Positions 16,675 to 25,176 of a DNA stretch of 51,939 bases are shown here, one piece after another (the first letter of the stretch is position 1; each line of letters starts with the position of its first letter). Source of the DNA: a virus; IMG/VR virus record IMGVR_UViG_3300009603_000019, positions 1-51,939 of that record; one strand, 5' to 3'. The position numbers and the translations under genes are program-made. A model generated the notes under the pieces. That model was not told the DNA's origin. It worked only from the letters and a program-made list of their open reading frames with translations, and searched no databases.

Positions 16675-17592
16675 TTATTGACCCAAGGCACGAAACGCTT
16701 TTAATACGGCACGTTCTGTAACCGTATCCAAGCTGTCTCCTTCCCTATAGATCGATTGATTGTCAGGCGCACGATGTGACGACTGGTCTATAGTCCTCGC
16801 ATTGGCCGCACGAGCCACGCGATTCGATATGCCACCCCGTCCTTCCGTAGCACCACGATTATATGCATCTTCAAGAAGATTATCGAAATGATAGATTTTG
16901 TACAGTTGCGTCGGTGTGATTCCTTTGTCTTTGGAAAGCATATCCGAGTACAACTCACGAACTCCATCATATATGTCGGGGTTCCATACAAACTCTCCCC
17001 CCTCCATATGGCCAAAGTTATCTCCCCACGCATCGACACCCTCATTAATGGTATCTACCGTGTATTGATAGGCTTCACGATCCACTTCCTGATCTTCAAG
17101 ATCTTGGCGAGACACATACCCCATCTCATCCAATAAAGCTTGAAATGCTTCTTGCTGCTGCTTGGGAATACGATTCACTAATGCCCTACGACGCTCCGTA
17201 TCTGCATCAACCTGTTCGGGCTGATCTTCCGTCAATGCTTGCTCTAAATCATTCAATCTACCTTCAAGGTTATTATTCGATTGACCCTGTTGGGAGATCG
17301 TGCGTTGCATCTCACGAAAAGCTTGTGCGCCACCGGGGATATTATGAGCGTTATCCTCCAAGTATTGAAGCACTTGGTCCCTGCCAGCAGATTTCTCCCC
17401 CGTAGTATCGGAATTGGAGTTTCCATTAGAAGCCGCATCCGATCTGGGGTTAGTGGCAGACGCGGTTGCTCCCCCGCGTCGAGCATCCATAGCCGTATCG
17501 ATCTCACTTAACCGTTGGGACGCCTCCATCTGCTGTAAAGCATCAGCAGGGTTATCCATGGCTGGATCTATCGGTATAGTTGCCTCAGTCAT
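16675..17592 (-). CDS. Scaffolding protein, 305 aa
   Basis: Acidic, Gln/Asn/Asp-rich and largely helical: disordered N-terminal 75 residues (GGATASATNPRSDAASNGNSN), then coiled-coil segments (REMQRTISQQGQSNNNLEGR, LNDLEQALTEDQPEQV) and helical modules to the end. Placed directly before the major capsid gene, the standard site for scaffolds. It guides coat assembly and then leaves the head. It has no protease motif. The assignment comes from composition and order. Confidence 0.75.
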   Translation of the reverse strand: MTEATIPIDPAMDNPADALQQMEASQRLSEIDTAMDARRGGATASATNPRSDAASNGNSNSDTTGEKSAGRDQVLQYLEDNAHNIPGGAQAFREMQRTISQQGQSNNNLEGRLNDLEQALTEDQPEQVDADTERRRALVNRIPKQQQEAFQALLDEMGYVSRQDLEDQEVDREAYQYTVDTINEGVDAWGDNFGHMEGGEFVWNPDIYDGVRELYSDMLSKDKGITPTQLYKIYHFDNLLEDAYNRGATEGRGGISNRVARAANARTIDQSSHRAPDNQSIYREGDSLDTVTERAVLKAFRALGQ

Positions 17593-17603
17593 TATACATC
17601 TCC

Positions 17604-18011
17604 TTATCCATCATCATAGGTAAAAGAATCTTTAGCCTTCTCCATCACATCTTTTTTGCGATGGATGTCGTCGATCTTTTTACCCCGTAGCTTGGATGAA
17701 GGGCGAATAGCAGTGGGATTACCCGAATCCCAATTACGCCCTCCATGCTTCCTATCTCCCGACTCATGCACATTAAGTGCATTCATCACATCTTTCTTCT
17801 GCCTACGTCCAGTAATGTCGCAATCTAAGGACTCATCATAATATTCCTCAAAAGGCACAAAACTTTTGAGGGCATTCATGGGAAACATACGCTCTGTTTC
17901 CTCGCCACAATCCTTGCACGTATGGCTACGCTCTTCAAATAAAGCGAACCTCTCCTCTACCTTTTCACAGGCCTTGCACTTAAAATCATATAATTTTTGA
18001 CCTTGTTTCAT
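17604..18011 (-). CDS. FmdB-like zinc-ribbon protein, 135 aa
   Basis: Begins MKQGQKLYDFKCKACEKVEERF with C12-x-x-C15 and, 17 residues later, C32-x-x-C35 (TCKDCGEE), which is the FmdB/CxxC zinc-ribbon pattern including the Y-x-F-x-C start and the RMFPMN tail. The remaining 90 residues are hydrophilic and basic. Such proteins occur in many phage head-gene clusters. It overlaps the upstream gene by one base. Role unknown: possibly protein-protein or nucleic-acid binding in assembly. Confidence 0.8.
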   Translation of the reverse strand: MKQGQKLYDFKCKACEKVEERFALFEERSHTCKDCGEETERMFPMNALKSFVPFEEYYDESLDCDITGRRQKKDVMNALNVHESGDRKHGGRNWDSGNPTAIRPSSKLRGKKIDDIHRKKDVMEKAKDSFTYDDG

Positions 18012-19384
18012 TATCTACGAGCGCGTCTTCCTTGCGTTTGTCCAGCCAAAATACTTCTAAATTGCTGACCGTAGTCTTTCAATATTCTATTTACTATCAC
18101 TTGCGGTAGCTTTTGCGCTCCAGAACCTCCCACGGTAGTCTCTAGCTGTCCTTGGCCGGGACGAACCCTAGGTCCACCTTCTGCTCTGTCAGCTTGAGAC
18201 GTAAGGTCGGCGTGTATTTTTGACAACTCCTGCTTTGAAGCCCTATCTCCTCCTTGGGCCTTTTGAAGTAGGGTATCTATTTGATCCCGCACCTGCTTTT
18301 CCTCTACATTAAACCTAGCCTGTCCACCACCATATTGATCACCCGCAGCATACATCTTTTCATCCTTACCCCTTGCTCCTATGGCCCCAGCCCTTTGCGC
18401 CCCTGCTTCCATCGTGCCTTGTAATCTTGCTGCGGCAGGACTATATCCCCCTCCCGCTACTCCTCCAGACTTCTGAAAATCACCAAAACCCATGGCCCTT
18501 GATCTACCTACTCCACCTAATGCCGCTGGCAAACGAGCCTGATCAAGGGTTAATGGCGGTTGCGGAGCAGCCTGAGGGGGTCTTTGGGGTGCCGACTGCG
18601 TTGGCCTAGAACCCTCCTGTCCTGCTGAACCTCTCTGTGGTCCCGATCTTGGTCCTTGTTGTATAGGAGGTTGACCCGCAGGAGGCATTGCACCAGAAAA
18701 CCCCGCCGATTCCATTAACTTCTTACGCTGAGCAGCCGTTACCGCACCTCCTGTGGCCACAGGAGGTCTTTGGAAGTCTCTACCTTGTCTTGGATCAACA
18801 CTTGGTCCCCCTTGGGCTACCTCACCACCGCGACGTAACCCTGCTGCTGCTGGGGCCGTAGGTGAAGCAGTTAAAGGTTGCGTTAAGGGTGACGTTGGCT
18901 GCATAAGACCTACACTAGGCTTTGCAACCTCAGGTGCTGGCTGTCTCCGTTGGACGTTTCTACCCTCTATGCCACCTCTTCCAGAAGCCAGCCAACTGCC
19001 AGCCCTACCTGCCAGCCCTTTCAATCGATCTAGTCTACTTTTGGCTTGTGGGGCTGCTATACCCGCCTCTTCCCTCGCCTGTTTGCCTAACCCCCTCCTG
19101 AAAGCTTCATTGGTAGAAGCCCGCACATCCTCTCTACTCCGAATCCCCTCTGGTCCTCCTCGCAAAGACCACTTATTATCAAATTGTGAAGCAGGAGCTT
19201 CCGTCCCTACGCTCATATCCCCTTGCAAGCCACCCGCCCCCTGCTTCCTTTCTGCTACAAATCCTCTGATTTCATCAGCTAGAGGACCGCCACTAAGCCC
19301 CTTTAGAAACTCTTCCAACTTGTCTAGGTCGCTTTTCTTCGACTTACTCGACTTACTCGCCTTACGTTGTTGTCTGGTAGCCAT
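18011..19384 (-). CDS. Low-complexity Gly/Pro/Gln/Arg-rich protein, 457 aa
   Basis: Basic start (ATRQQRKASKSSKSKKSDLDKLEEFLK) followed by more than 250 residues rich in Gly, Pro, Ala, Gln and Arg (QPTSPLTQPLTASPTAP, QRPPQAAPQPPL), with a helical, charged C-terminal part (QIDTLLQKAQGGDRASKQELSKIHADL). It is likely disordered. Located between the portal and capsid genes, it may be a head-completion, internal or assembly protein; its low complexity prevents recognition of a family. C-rich bias on the plus strand reflects the Gly/Pro codons. Confidence 0.75.
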   Translation of the reverse strand: MATRQQRKASKSSKSKKSDLDKLEEFLKGLSGGPLADEIRGFVAERKQGAGGLQGDMSVGTEAPASQFDNKWSLRGGPEGIRSREDVRASTNEAFRRGLGKQAREEAGIAAPQAKSRLDRLKGLAGRAGSWLASGRGGIEGRNVQRRQPAPEVAKPSVGLMQPTSPLTQPLTASPTAPAAAGLRRGGEVAQGGPSVDPRQGRDFQRPPVATGGAVTAAQRKKLMESAGFSGAMPPAGQPPIQQGPRSGPQRGSAGQEGSRPTQSAPQRPPQAAPQPPLTLDQARLPAALGGVGRSRAMGFGDFQKSGGVAGGGYSPAAARLQGTMEAGAQRAGAIGARGKDEKMYAAGDQYGGGQARFNVEEKQVRDQIDTLLQKAQGGDRASKQELSKIHADLTSQADRAEGGPRVRPGQGQLETTVGGSGAQKLPQVIVNRILKDYGQQFRSILAGQTQGRRARR

Positions 19385-19393
19385 GATATACCC

Positions 19394-19522
19394 CTAGTAT
19401 TTGCGCTTGGATTTGGGCTTGGAAGATTTGGTTACTTTCTTCTTTTTCTTCTTAGCGTATGCTTTGGCCTGTGCCATCCCCTTAGAGGAATAGGCAAAAT
19501 GCTTTGATCCTACTTTTGGCAT
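19394..19522 (-). CDS. Lysine-rich MPKVGSK-type small protein, 42 aa
   Basis: MPKVGSKHFAYSSKGMAQAK followed by AYAKKKKKKVTKSSK and ending KSKRKY; 17 of the last 25 residues or so are Lys, Arg or Ser. Paralogue of the 45-aa protein at 3843..3980. It lies between portal and low-complexity genes and ends 9 bases before the next ATG. High basicity suggests nucleic-acid binding; the family is common in phages but uncharacterised. Confidence 0.75.
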   Translation of the reverse strand: MPKVGSKHFAYSSKGMAQAKAYAKKKKKKVTKSSKPKSKRKY

Positions 19523-19524
19523 AA

Positions 19525-21609
19525 TTATCGTCCTTCCACATTCTGACGGGGCGGTGATGGCGCACCCTGCCCTTGCGTACGTTGGGCATCTCCTAAAATA
19601 TTGCTGGGTGTCTGTGGAGGCTGTCGCATCATACTCGGATTTACTGCACCGCTCGGTACTCTTGCCCCACCCCTCGCGCCGCCGGGAGCCTGTCCCGGTG
19701 CCGCCTGAGCCTCAGGCGCAGCAGGATTAATGACCTCCTTGGCGGGTTTATCAAGGAAGGGAAGGATACGCTCTGGATCATGGATCTCATAACCTCGCAC
19801 CAACAGCAACCGAACCAATTCACCCAGATTAGGAGGTTCTCCATAAATCTGCTGAATCTTATCTGTTAAACCACCCATTAAGTTGATCAAGTCCAGATAC
19901 TGCTTACGCTCTAAGGCTACAGCCTTTGCCCCAGAAGTTATGTCGATCTCAAAATCATATTCACCCTTTGCCATATCCTCTGTAATGGATACATACTCAT
20001 CGGCATTAGGGTCTATAAGAAAAATTCTCTCTGGCTTGAACTCTGTCGTAAGTTGCCAGAACTTCATCGCCTTACGAACTTGGAAGTACTTAAAAGCCTG
20101 TGCGCGTTCATCCTCTCTGGCCGAATTACGCTTATCCATTATATTGGCTTCAGTAGCCGTATCGCTCTGGGGCAATGCTACGGGTTGAGGAGTACCCGCA
20201 CTGCGATCAAACATTGTTTGAACCATGTTGAGCAACTGGCCCTTGTCGCTCTGCACATCCCCAAACTGCACCGCTTGCACAGCACGACCCTGTGACTCTA
20301 CCAGCCCCTCTACCTCAAAAGCTTCCATGTCATCCGCTTGAAGGATGTCATTGATCTCTGTATCTGACACATAACGTGGATCATAGAGAAAGAGATTCTT
20401 CTGCTTGCGTATGACCGACAGGAAAGAGTCCAGTATCTCATTTACCAGTGACTGCAACGCATCCCCTCCCGCCAATAGAAGCGGAGGCTTATTGAACCAC
20501 GTAGTCAATGAATTATTAAAGTTCAAGACCTCACAGGGGAACCCCTCTACGTGCCTGAAAGGCCAATCTTCTTCATAGCGAAAGAACTTATTGTGAGAGG
20601 GGGAGAAGTTGAGAAATAGGTTGGAGCGACTGCCCTGTCCTATGACCATATTCCTTGCATAGATCTCATACCCCTCTACCATGCCAAAATCATCTATTTC
20701 ATAGATGTTGTCTTGCTCAGGGGCATTGGCAAACCGTAACTCTTCCGATGGTTCCAAGTCGGCGGTATTATAGAGGGAATCGTCTGCCATCATCTCGTCT
20801 ATATGGCGCACGTATCTAAAAGCCACCCACTTGGCATCATGTATGCCATCAGAGGCAAAGGGGTCCATGAGAAAGTCACCGGGGTTCCACCTTCGTCCAT
20901 AGGGAGCTTCCCATTTTATAGACGTATGCTCTCCCGCATCTCCCCTGTCCAAAATTATTTGATGGTCTTGAATGTGGGATTCTAAGATAGCCTGAAAGCG
21001 AGGGTCGAGGTCGGGCTGCTGAAGGAACTCTGTATGGACCGCAATATGCTCTTCGTGACTCTGTTCAGCGGTGACCGTCGTTATCTCACCCGAAGTGAGA
21101 AACAGCGACTCTGTATTGGGATCATCCATCACCTTGCCGGGGTTCAAAAGCTGGCTGGTGACGATATCCGTCTCCAAGTCCATGGTGTAGCCAACCTTAG
21201 TAACACCCCAAGGACTGAGAAAAGCATCCAATAAAACCCGCTTATCCTGCTCCAACTGCCCCGTTTCACGATACCAATAATCGCTTATCTTAGCGACAAA
21301 TCGCTCTTGACCTACACCATCTTTATTGAAAGGAGTTATTTTAAACTTGGGATCGTGCGCGGCTATATTAGAGACACTCTGGTCGATCCACCCATAGATC
21401 AAATTAGTTTTGATCCTCGTACCGGGATCGCCCGTTAAAGACAGGTCTTCCAAGTCCTTTTCTCGCTCAGTAGCCGCTTGCATATTGTACTGATCGAGTA
21501 AGACCTGTGAAGCATCGAAAAAAGGTCGGTAGAAGTCCGTAGCGTGTTGAATCCTACGCTTCCACCACTCCAATTGATGTTCGCGTTTATTTGGATAAGA
21601 TACCGGCAT
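19525..21609 (-). CDS. Portal protein, P22-like, 694 aa
   Basis: Size, place after the large terminase gene, and pattern fit the P22/T7-class portals: an N-terminal helical wing (EWWKRRIQHATDFYRPFFDAS, RIKTNLIYGWIDQSVSNIAAHDPKF), a long central helix-turn region (LVNEILDSFLSVIRKQKNLFLYD), stem-type segments (TATEANIMDKRNSAREDERAQ), and a C-terminal acidic/proline-rich disordered tail (GQAPGGARGGARVPSG). The gene would make the dodecameric DNA gate at one vertex. It starts ATG at 21609 with only a weak ribosome site, and a possible promoter lies just upstream. Confidence 0.9.
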   Translation of the reverse strand: MPVSYPNKREHQLEWWKRRIQHATDFYRPFFDASQVLLDQYNMQAATEREKDLEDLSLTGDPGTRIKTNLIYGWIDQSVSNIAAHDPKFKITPFNKDGVGQERFVAKISDYWYRETGQLEQDKRVLLDAFLSPWGVTKVGYTMDLETDIVTSQLLNPGKVMDDPNTESLFLTSGEITTVTAEQSHEEHIAVHTEFLQQPDLDPRFQAILESHIQDHQIILDRGDAGEHTSIKWEAPYGRRWNPGDFLMDPFASDGIHDAKWVAFRYVRHIDEMMADDSLYNTADLEPSEELRFANAPEQDNIYEIDDFGMVEGYEIYARNMVIGQGSRSNLFLNFSPSHNKFFRYEEDWPFRHVEGFPCEVLNFNNSLTTWFNKPPLLLAGGDALQSLVNEILDSFLSVIRKQKNLFLYDPRYVSDTEINDILQADDMEAFEVEGLVESQGRAVQAVQFGDVQSDKGQLLNMVQTMFDRSAGTPQPVALPQSDTATEANIMDKRNSAREDERAQAFKYFQVRKAMKFWQLTTEFKPERIFLIDPNADEYVSITEDMAKGEYDFEIDITSGAKAVALERKQYLDLINLMGGLTDKIQQIYGEPPNLGELVRLLLVRGYEIHDPERILPFLDKPAKEVINPAAPEAQAAPGQAPGGARGGARVPSGAVNPSMMRQPPQTPSNILGDAQRTQGQGAPSPPRQNVEGR

Positions 21610-21615
21610 AATATT

Positions 21616-21645
21616 AATATGTTTCCATTAGGTATAGTTTGTCAA
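21616..21645 (-). promoter_or_regulatory. Possible leftward promoter before the portal gene
   Basis: TTGACA at 21645-21640 and CATATT at 21621-21616 are 18 bases apart on the minus strand, in an AT-rich gap between terminase and portal genes. The predicted start of RNA would be almost at the portal ATG, which is awkward, so the call is weak. Confidence 0.3.
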
Positions 21646-21668
21646 GTAGTAATAATTCTTGGTAGTTA

Positions 21669-23234
21669 CTATTCTACACTACTATAATGCTGGTCATAAG
21701 GAATAGGATCGTGTGACCCTATGATAGGAGCCTCCCTAACGACTCTTTTACCCTGCCTACGCAACTTGCTTCTGTGCATCAACTCTTCAAAAGTATATGT
21801 CCTAGCTCCCCATGGATTATCTTCGTCAGGTAGCGGCTTGCCGGGCGTAAGCTCTTCCAACATAATACCCAGCAAAGAAAAACAATCTACCTCATCATCA
21901 TGCTTCCCCACGGGGAAATTGGTTAACGTCTGCAACACCTCTTGTGTCCAACGCCTCTTAGAAGGAAACAAGATCATCTTCTGCTGCGCCCTCCCCTGAA
22001 TAGCTCTAGCTCTAACTGTCTTATCCTTACTCGGCGTATACTGCTTCCTATAGCAATAAGCGTCACGCTCCTTCATCCGCTGTGATAAGTAAGGACCAAC
22101 AGAATTCAAGATCTGACCACGCTCCTCCCCCCACTGCGTGATCTTCCACTTCTTCATCATATCGATGACCGACTCAATCCATTCCTGTGGCTTAGCTCGC
22201 TTCTTCCAAAAATCAGCCACATAAATACGGTCATATGGATCTACTGCAAAAACGACATGCACCGTATAATCCGCACCAGAACGCTCTGATGTTGCATAGT
22301 CACTAGTACCATAAAAACGCAACGTAGTATGAGGAGGGAGATGCTCATACATATCAAACCAGTCTATGTGGAAAAAGGCTCCTTCCGCACGGGTAGGCTC
22401 CTGCTGGTAAAGTGCGTGATACTCTCTTTCCCCCAAGACCCCACGAATTTCTTTTAACGCTTTCTCATCATACCATCCCGGCCAGAGAGCCTTACCCTTG
22501 TCCCTACCCAAAGGATCGTCATCCATCGCTTCTGCCGCAAGCTTCAATACCTCCCAATCCCGTACCTCCTCCGTATCATCCATCTGCTGAATCAGCCTAC
22601 CACTCAAGTCGTCGTCATGCCAGCGTGTTTGGATGACAATGATCTTTGCATTAGGCTGCAAGCGAGTAAAGGCCGTAGAGCGATACCACGCCCAGACCCT
22701 CTCTCGCTCCGATAACGAATCTGCCTCCTCACGATTCTTAATAGGATCATCTATAATGAGTAGGTCTGCTCCTCGTCCCGTGGCTGCCGTGCCAACACCC
22801 ACCGCAAAATACTCACCCCGATAATCAGCAATACGCCACTTATTAGCGGCAGTAGCATCCTGAGAAAGCTTCTTCCCCTCAAAAATCTTTTGATACTCTT
22901 CGCCGTTGACGATCTCCCTAACATCACGACCAAAATCCGTAGCTAGCTCCTGACCATATGAAGCATGTATTATAGATGAATTAGGATTGCGACCCATAAA
23001 CCATGCCGGGAATCTGCGACTAGCCAACTCACTTTTGCCATGTCTAGGCGGCATAAAAATCATCAAACGATGACACTCACCCGACTCCACCTCTTGGAGC
23101 TTTTCACAGATAACACGATGATGATCCGCTACTACGAACTTGGGGAAGGTAAACGTAGTGAAATCTAGCAACGTATCATAGGCCGACTCCCGCTCTAAAA
23201 GAATCTCAGCCGCTTGCTGTGCAGGATCTCTCAC
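21669..23234 (-). CDS. terL: Terminase large subunit, 521 aa
   Basis: ATPase: Walker A PPRHGKSE (62-69), Walker B LLIIDDP (158-164) and the coupling-type motif VIQTRWHDDDL (200-210). The C-terminal RNase H-like nuclease has the first acidic residue in YGTSDYATSERSGADYT (D312, with D322 close by), later VYVADFW-type strand and a DDEVDCFS segment near residue 455 that supplies a further acidic residue. It packages DNA into the prohead through the portal encoded next. Walker A in this PPRHGKS form is typical of the Terminase_6 group. Confidence 0.95.
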   Translation of the reverse strand: MRDPAQQAAEILLERESAYDTLLDFTTFTFPKFVVADHHRVICEKLQEVESGECHRLMIFMPPRHGKSELASRRFPAWFMGRNPNSSIIHASYGQELATDFGRDVREIVNGEEYQKIFEGKKLSQDATAANKWRIADYRGEYFAVGVGTAATGRGADLLIIDDPIKNREEADSLSERERVWAWYRSTAFTRLQPNAKIIVIQTRWHDDDLSGRLIQQMDDTEEVRDWEVLKLAAEAMDDDPLGRDKGKALWPGWYDEKALKEIRGVLGEREYHALYQQEPTRAEGAFFHIDWFDMYEHLPPHTTLRFYGTSDYATSERSGADYTVHVVFAVDPYDRIYVADFWKKRAKPQEWIESVIDMMKKWKITQWGEERGQILNSVGPYLSQRMKERDAYCYRKQYTPSKDKTVRARAIQGRAQQKMILFPSKRRWTQEVLQTLTNFPVGKHDDEVDCFSLLGIMLEELTPGKPLPDEDNPWGARTYTFEELMHRSKLRRQGKRVVREAPIIGSHDPIPYDQHYSSVE

Positions 23235-23449
23235 AATAACGTAGTAACCGTCTTACCATGCTCATCCTCCTCATACACCACCCGCTGGTCCTCATCCGTA
23301 TGCGGCTCTACCTTTTCACCTAATTTTGGGAATATTTTTTTAACGGAAAATGAACCCAACGATTTCTTGACCCTTTGATACTCTTCCATTGTTTCACGTG
23401 GAATACCCGCCAAACCATACACCGCGTCTATCCATCTATTACTATTCAT
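23231..23449 (-). CDS. Small protein, 72 aa
   Basis: The start is placed at ATG 23449 (MNSNRWIDAVYGLAG) because AGAGGG lies directly upstream and an earlier in-frame Met lies inside the preceding gene. It ends in a four-base overlap with the terminase start. Sequence is mixed, with GIPRETMEEYQRVKK and an acidic HTDEDQRVVYEEDEHG tail. Not recognised. Its place between TerS and TerL suggests a packaging accessory. Confidence 0.6.
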   Translation of the reverse strand: MNSNRWIDAVYGLAGIPRETMEEYQRVKKSLGSFSVKKIFPKLGEKVEPHTDEDQRVVYEEDEHGKTVTTLL

Positions 23450-23630
23450 ATTCCCTCTTTGCAAAGTCACTTTTAGGCAACAAAAGACCCATCGCATGAA
23501 TCATACGGTTCTTTCTCTCCCTTGACATAATAGAGTCGCAATCCCTCAAATACATATCCACAACGCCCAATGCCTCCCCAACAGTAGGCTTCACCTCTGT
23601 AGATTCAAGCAACCTATCCAGATTGCTCAT
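23442..23630 (-). CDS. Small protein, 62 aa
   Basis: MSNLDRLLESTEVKPTVGEALGVVDMYLRDC, then a basic helix MSRERKNRMIHAMGLLL. It overlaps the upstream terminase-small-like gene by 17 bases and the next gene by 8, so all are translated in a chain. Short helical proteins with this look lie in packaging modules of related phages, but no function is known. Confidence 0.6.
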   Translation of the reverse strand: MSNLDRLLESTEVKPTVGEALGVVDMYLRDCDSIMSRERKNRMIHAMGLLLPKSDFAKREYE

Positions 23631-24201
23631 CCAACATCACCACCTCTCCTATCTCAGAAACCTCCGACTCAACAGACAACGCCGCCTCCGTCTTACGCTT
23701 CTGAGCAATCATCATCAACTCCTCCCTACTTAACTCCTCCAAAGGACGATCTATCTTACTATGCGTCATCGCCACCTCCTTAGGAGCGTGGAATCCCAAA
23801 ATCTTACACCGCTGCTCTACACACCACGAAATTTTGTCTAACCACTTGGCATCCCCAGAACTTGAAGCCTCCTTCTGTGTTACCGTCCTAGGATTGACCT
23901 TCTCGTCATAATGCGTAGTACGGCGATGCTCACCCTTCGATGCCTCATACGCCTCCCATGCCGCCCTCTCAATCTCGTCAATCTTAGCCAACTGCTCCAT
24001 CTTAGCCGATCTAAAATCATACGAAGCACCATTGTGCCACTCATCACGCAACTTACGCAAATCTACCTCTATAGTACTCAGACTAACCTTCAACTCCTTC
24101 GCCATCTCCGCTTGCTTCATACCCCGCAAATACATCGACGATAAAAGCTGCCTGTCAAACATTCTTTGCATCCTACTCCGCTTAATCGTGTTCATACCCA
24201 T
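23614..24201 (-). CDS. terS: Terminase small subunit-like HTH protein, 195 aa
   Basis: An N-terminal helix-turn-helix of the resolvase/MerR-like type is clear: MYLRGMKQAEMAKELKVSLSTIEVDLRKLRDEW (residues 23-55). A helical oligomerisation region with KMEQLAKIDEIERAAWEAYEASKG follows, then KWLDKISWCVEQRCKILGFHAPKE. This pattern and its place upstream of terL are typical of DNA-recognising small terminases. It would bind the packaging start site. A general DNA-binding regulator is the main alternative. Confidence 0.7.
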   Translation of the reverse strand: MGMNTIKRSRMQRMFDRQLLSSMYLRGMKQAEMAKELKVSLSTIEVDLRKLRDEWHNGASYDFRSAKMEQLAKIDEIERAAWEAYEASKGEHRRTTHYDEKVNPRTVTQKEASSSGDAKWLDKISWCVEQRCKILGFHAPKEVAMTHSKIDRPLEELSREELMMIAQKRKTEAALSVESEVSEIGEVVMLDEQSG

Positions 24202-24207
24202 ACTATC

Positions 24208-24441
24208 CTATACGTGAAGCGTACCACCCTCCAAAATTAAAGAAACTTCCTTGTTAGAAGCCGTACGACCCAATACCGTAGGCAAAATATCAGCCAACCT
24301 GAAAAACTTATCAAAATCACCCAACTCCGAAGCAATACCCAACGTCTCTAACGAAATACCCTCCTCGCCTAACTCATCCCGCAATACCTTGATAATGTCA
24401 TCCGCCGCCGAAATCATCTTTACTATATTACGACTGTCCAT
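24208..24441 (-). CDS. First gene of leftward operon, 77 aa
   Basis: Starts ATG at 24441 behind AGAGGTGG. Helical and acidic: MISAADDIIKVLRDELGEEGISLETLGIASELGDFDKFFRLADILPTVL. No membrane or metal site. It opens the packaging/structural operon directly downstream of the leftward promoter, so it is expressed earliest in that block. Unknown; a small adaptor or regulator are both possible. Confidence 0.65.
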   Translation of the reverse strand: MDSRNIVKMISAADDIIKVLRDELGEEGISLETLGIASELGDFDKFFRLADILPTVLGRTASNKEVSLILEGGTLHV

Positions 24442-24464
24442 CCAAAACCACCTCTCTAATATAA

Positions 24465-24522
24465 CCGCGATAATGCGGATAATACTCTAATATACTATAC
24501 CACAACAAGCGCAACAAGCCAA
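24465..24522 (-). promoter_or_regulatory. Leftward promoter and leader hairpin
   Basis: On the minus strand -35 TTGGCT (24522-24517), 17-base spacer and extended -10 TGG-TATAGT (24499-24494) are followed by a leader with a CCGC-GATAAT-GCGG hairpin at 24465-24478 and the ribosome site of the 77-aa gene. It is the best promoter candidate for the long leftward block. Confidence 0.65.
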
Positions 24523-24877
24523 ATATGACTTTTTAGACCAAAAATGATACGCTTGGTAGGAGTGCCATATATTATAACAAAAATCGTAAGTCGGGGATGA
24601 CGTTTGCGGAGGGGGCCAGATGCCGGGGCCATGGCGCGGGAAGCCGCCTAAGCTCCGAAGGAGCCGCGTGGGCTTTTTCCCCGTCGTTGAGGGGTCAAAT
24701 GGCAGCGGACCCTGCATAGACTCAGCGACCTTTTCGCGCATCCCTAAAGGCTTCAGCCTTTAGTGTGTCATTGCTTTGTTGGAACTCTTCTAAAAAGCTA
24801 AAGCTTTTGTTATTGGGAGGCTGAACCATGGGGTGGATGGTTGTTGGGAACTATGGGGTGGATGGTTACCAGACCTA

Positions 24878-24948
24878 ACTCCCTCTCTCTGCTACTCAGA
24901 GAGGGAGTAATGCGATGACCCCCTCTCTCTGCTTCTCAGAGAGGGGGT
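24878..24948. repeat. Twin hairpins with matched arm changes
   Basis: Two hairpins 40 bases apart: ACTCCCTCTCT...AGAGAGGGAGT (24878-24908) and ACCCCCTCTCT...AGAGAGGGGGT (24918-24948). Their nine-base loops are almost identical. The third stem base pair is T-A in one and C-G in the other, changed on both arms, so the pairing itself has been kept. Confidence 0.9.
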
Positions 24949-24958
24949 AGGCTGATTT

Positions 24959-25008
24959 CTTGGAGGACTGCTTACAGAAAACTTGTTTTCTGTAAGTAGT
25001 CCTCCAAG
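24959..25008. repeat. 50-bp inverted repeat
   Basis: Outer arms CTTGGAGGACT / AGTCCTCCAAG, one G-T mismatch, inner arms CTTACAGAAAAC / GTTTTCTGTAAG and only TT at the centre. Such a small centre favours a DNA cruciform as well as an RNA hairpin. Confidence 0.9.
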
Positions 25009-25009
25009 T

Positions 25010-25072
25010 CAACTCTTGTCAAGAGGTTGTAGTAAATAACTTGTTATTTACGAAACCTCTTGACAAGAGTTG
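25010..25072. repeat. 63-bp inverted repeat with 19-bp outer arms
   Basis: Outer arms of 19 bp (CAACTCTTGTCAAGAGGTT and its exact complement), inner arms TAAATAAC / GTTATTTA and a TT centre. It stands directly next to the previous inverted repeat and contains the CTTGACAAG element seen near other promoters in this genome. Confidence 0.9.
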
Positions 25073-25176
25073 GTAGGGTGCCGTAAGTTTGGGGTCCGAT
25101 CATCGCAACTCTGTGTTGGTCGGTTGTATTGCAGTTCACCCCGTGAAAGTCCCAAAGGGACTGAAGGGAGCTTCAA

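Larger units (their letters stand above)
24523..25176. other. Divergent intergenic region, hairpin-rich
   Basis: About 650 bases without a credible gene. From left: an AT-rich patch (24560-24590), a GC-rich patch (24600-24700) with a GCTCC-GAA-GGAGC hairpin before GGCTTTTTCC that resembles a rightward terminator, then hairpins CTAAAGGC-TTCA-GCCTTTAG (24744-24763) and AAAAGC-TAAA-GCTTTT (24793-24808), a 15-base direct repeat ATGGGGTGGATGGTT (24829 and 24853), twin hairpins, two long inverted repeats, AGTCCC-AAA-GGGACT (25148-25162), and GAAG-GGAG-CTTC, which holds the ribosome site of the next gene in its loop. Confidence 0.8.

Noticed and set aside
24487-24741. Leftward frame of 84 codons across the promoter region
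   Set aside because: It crosses the predicted leftward promoter and GC-rich hairpins, has no ribosome site and shows a low-complexity Pro/Ser/Trp mix without domain character.
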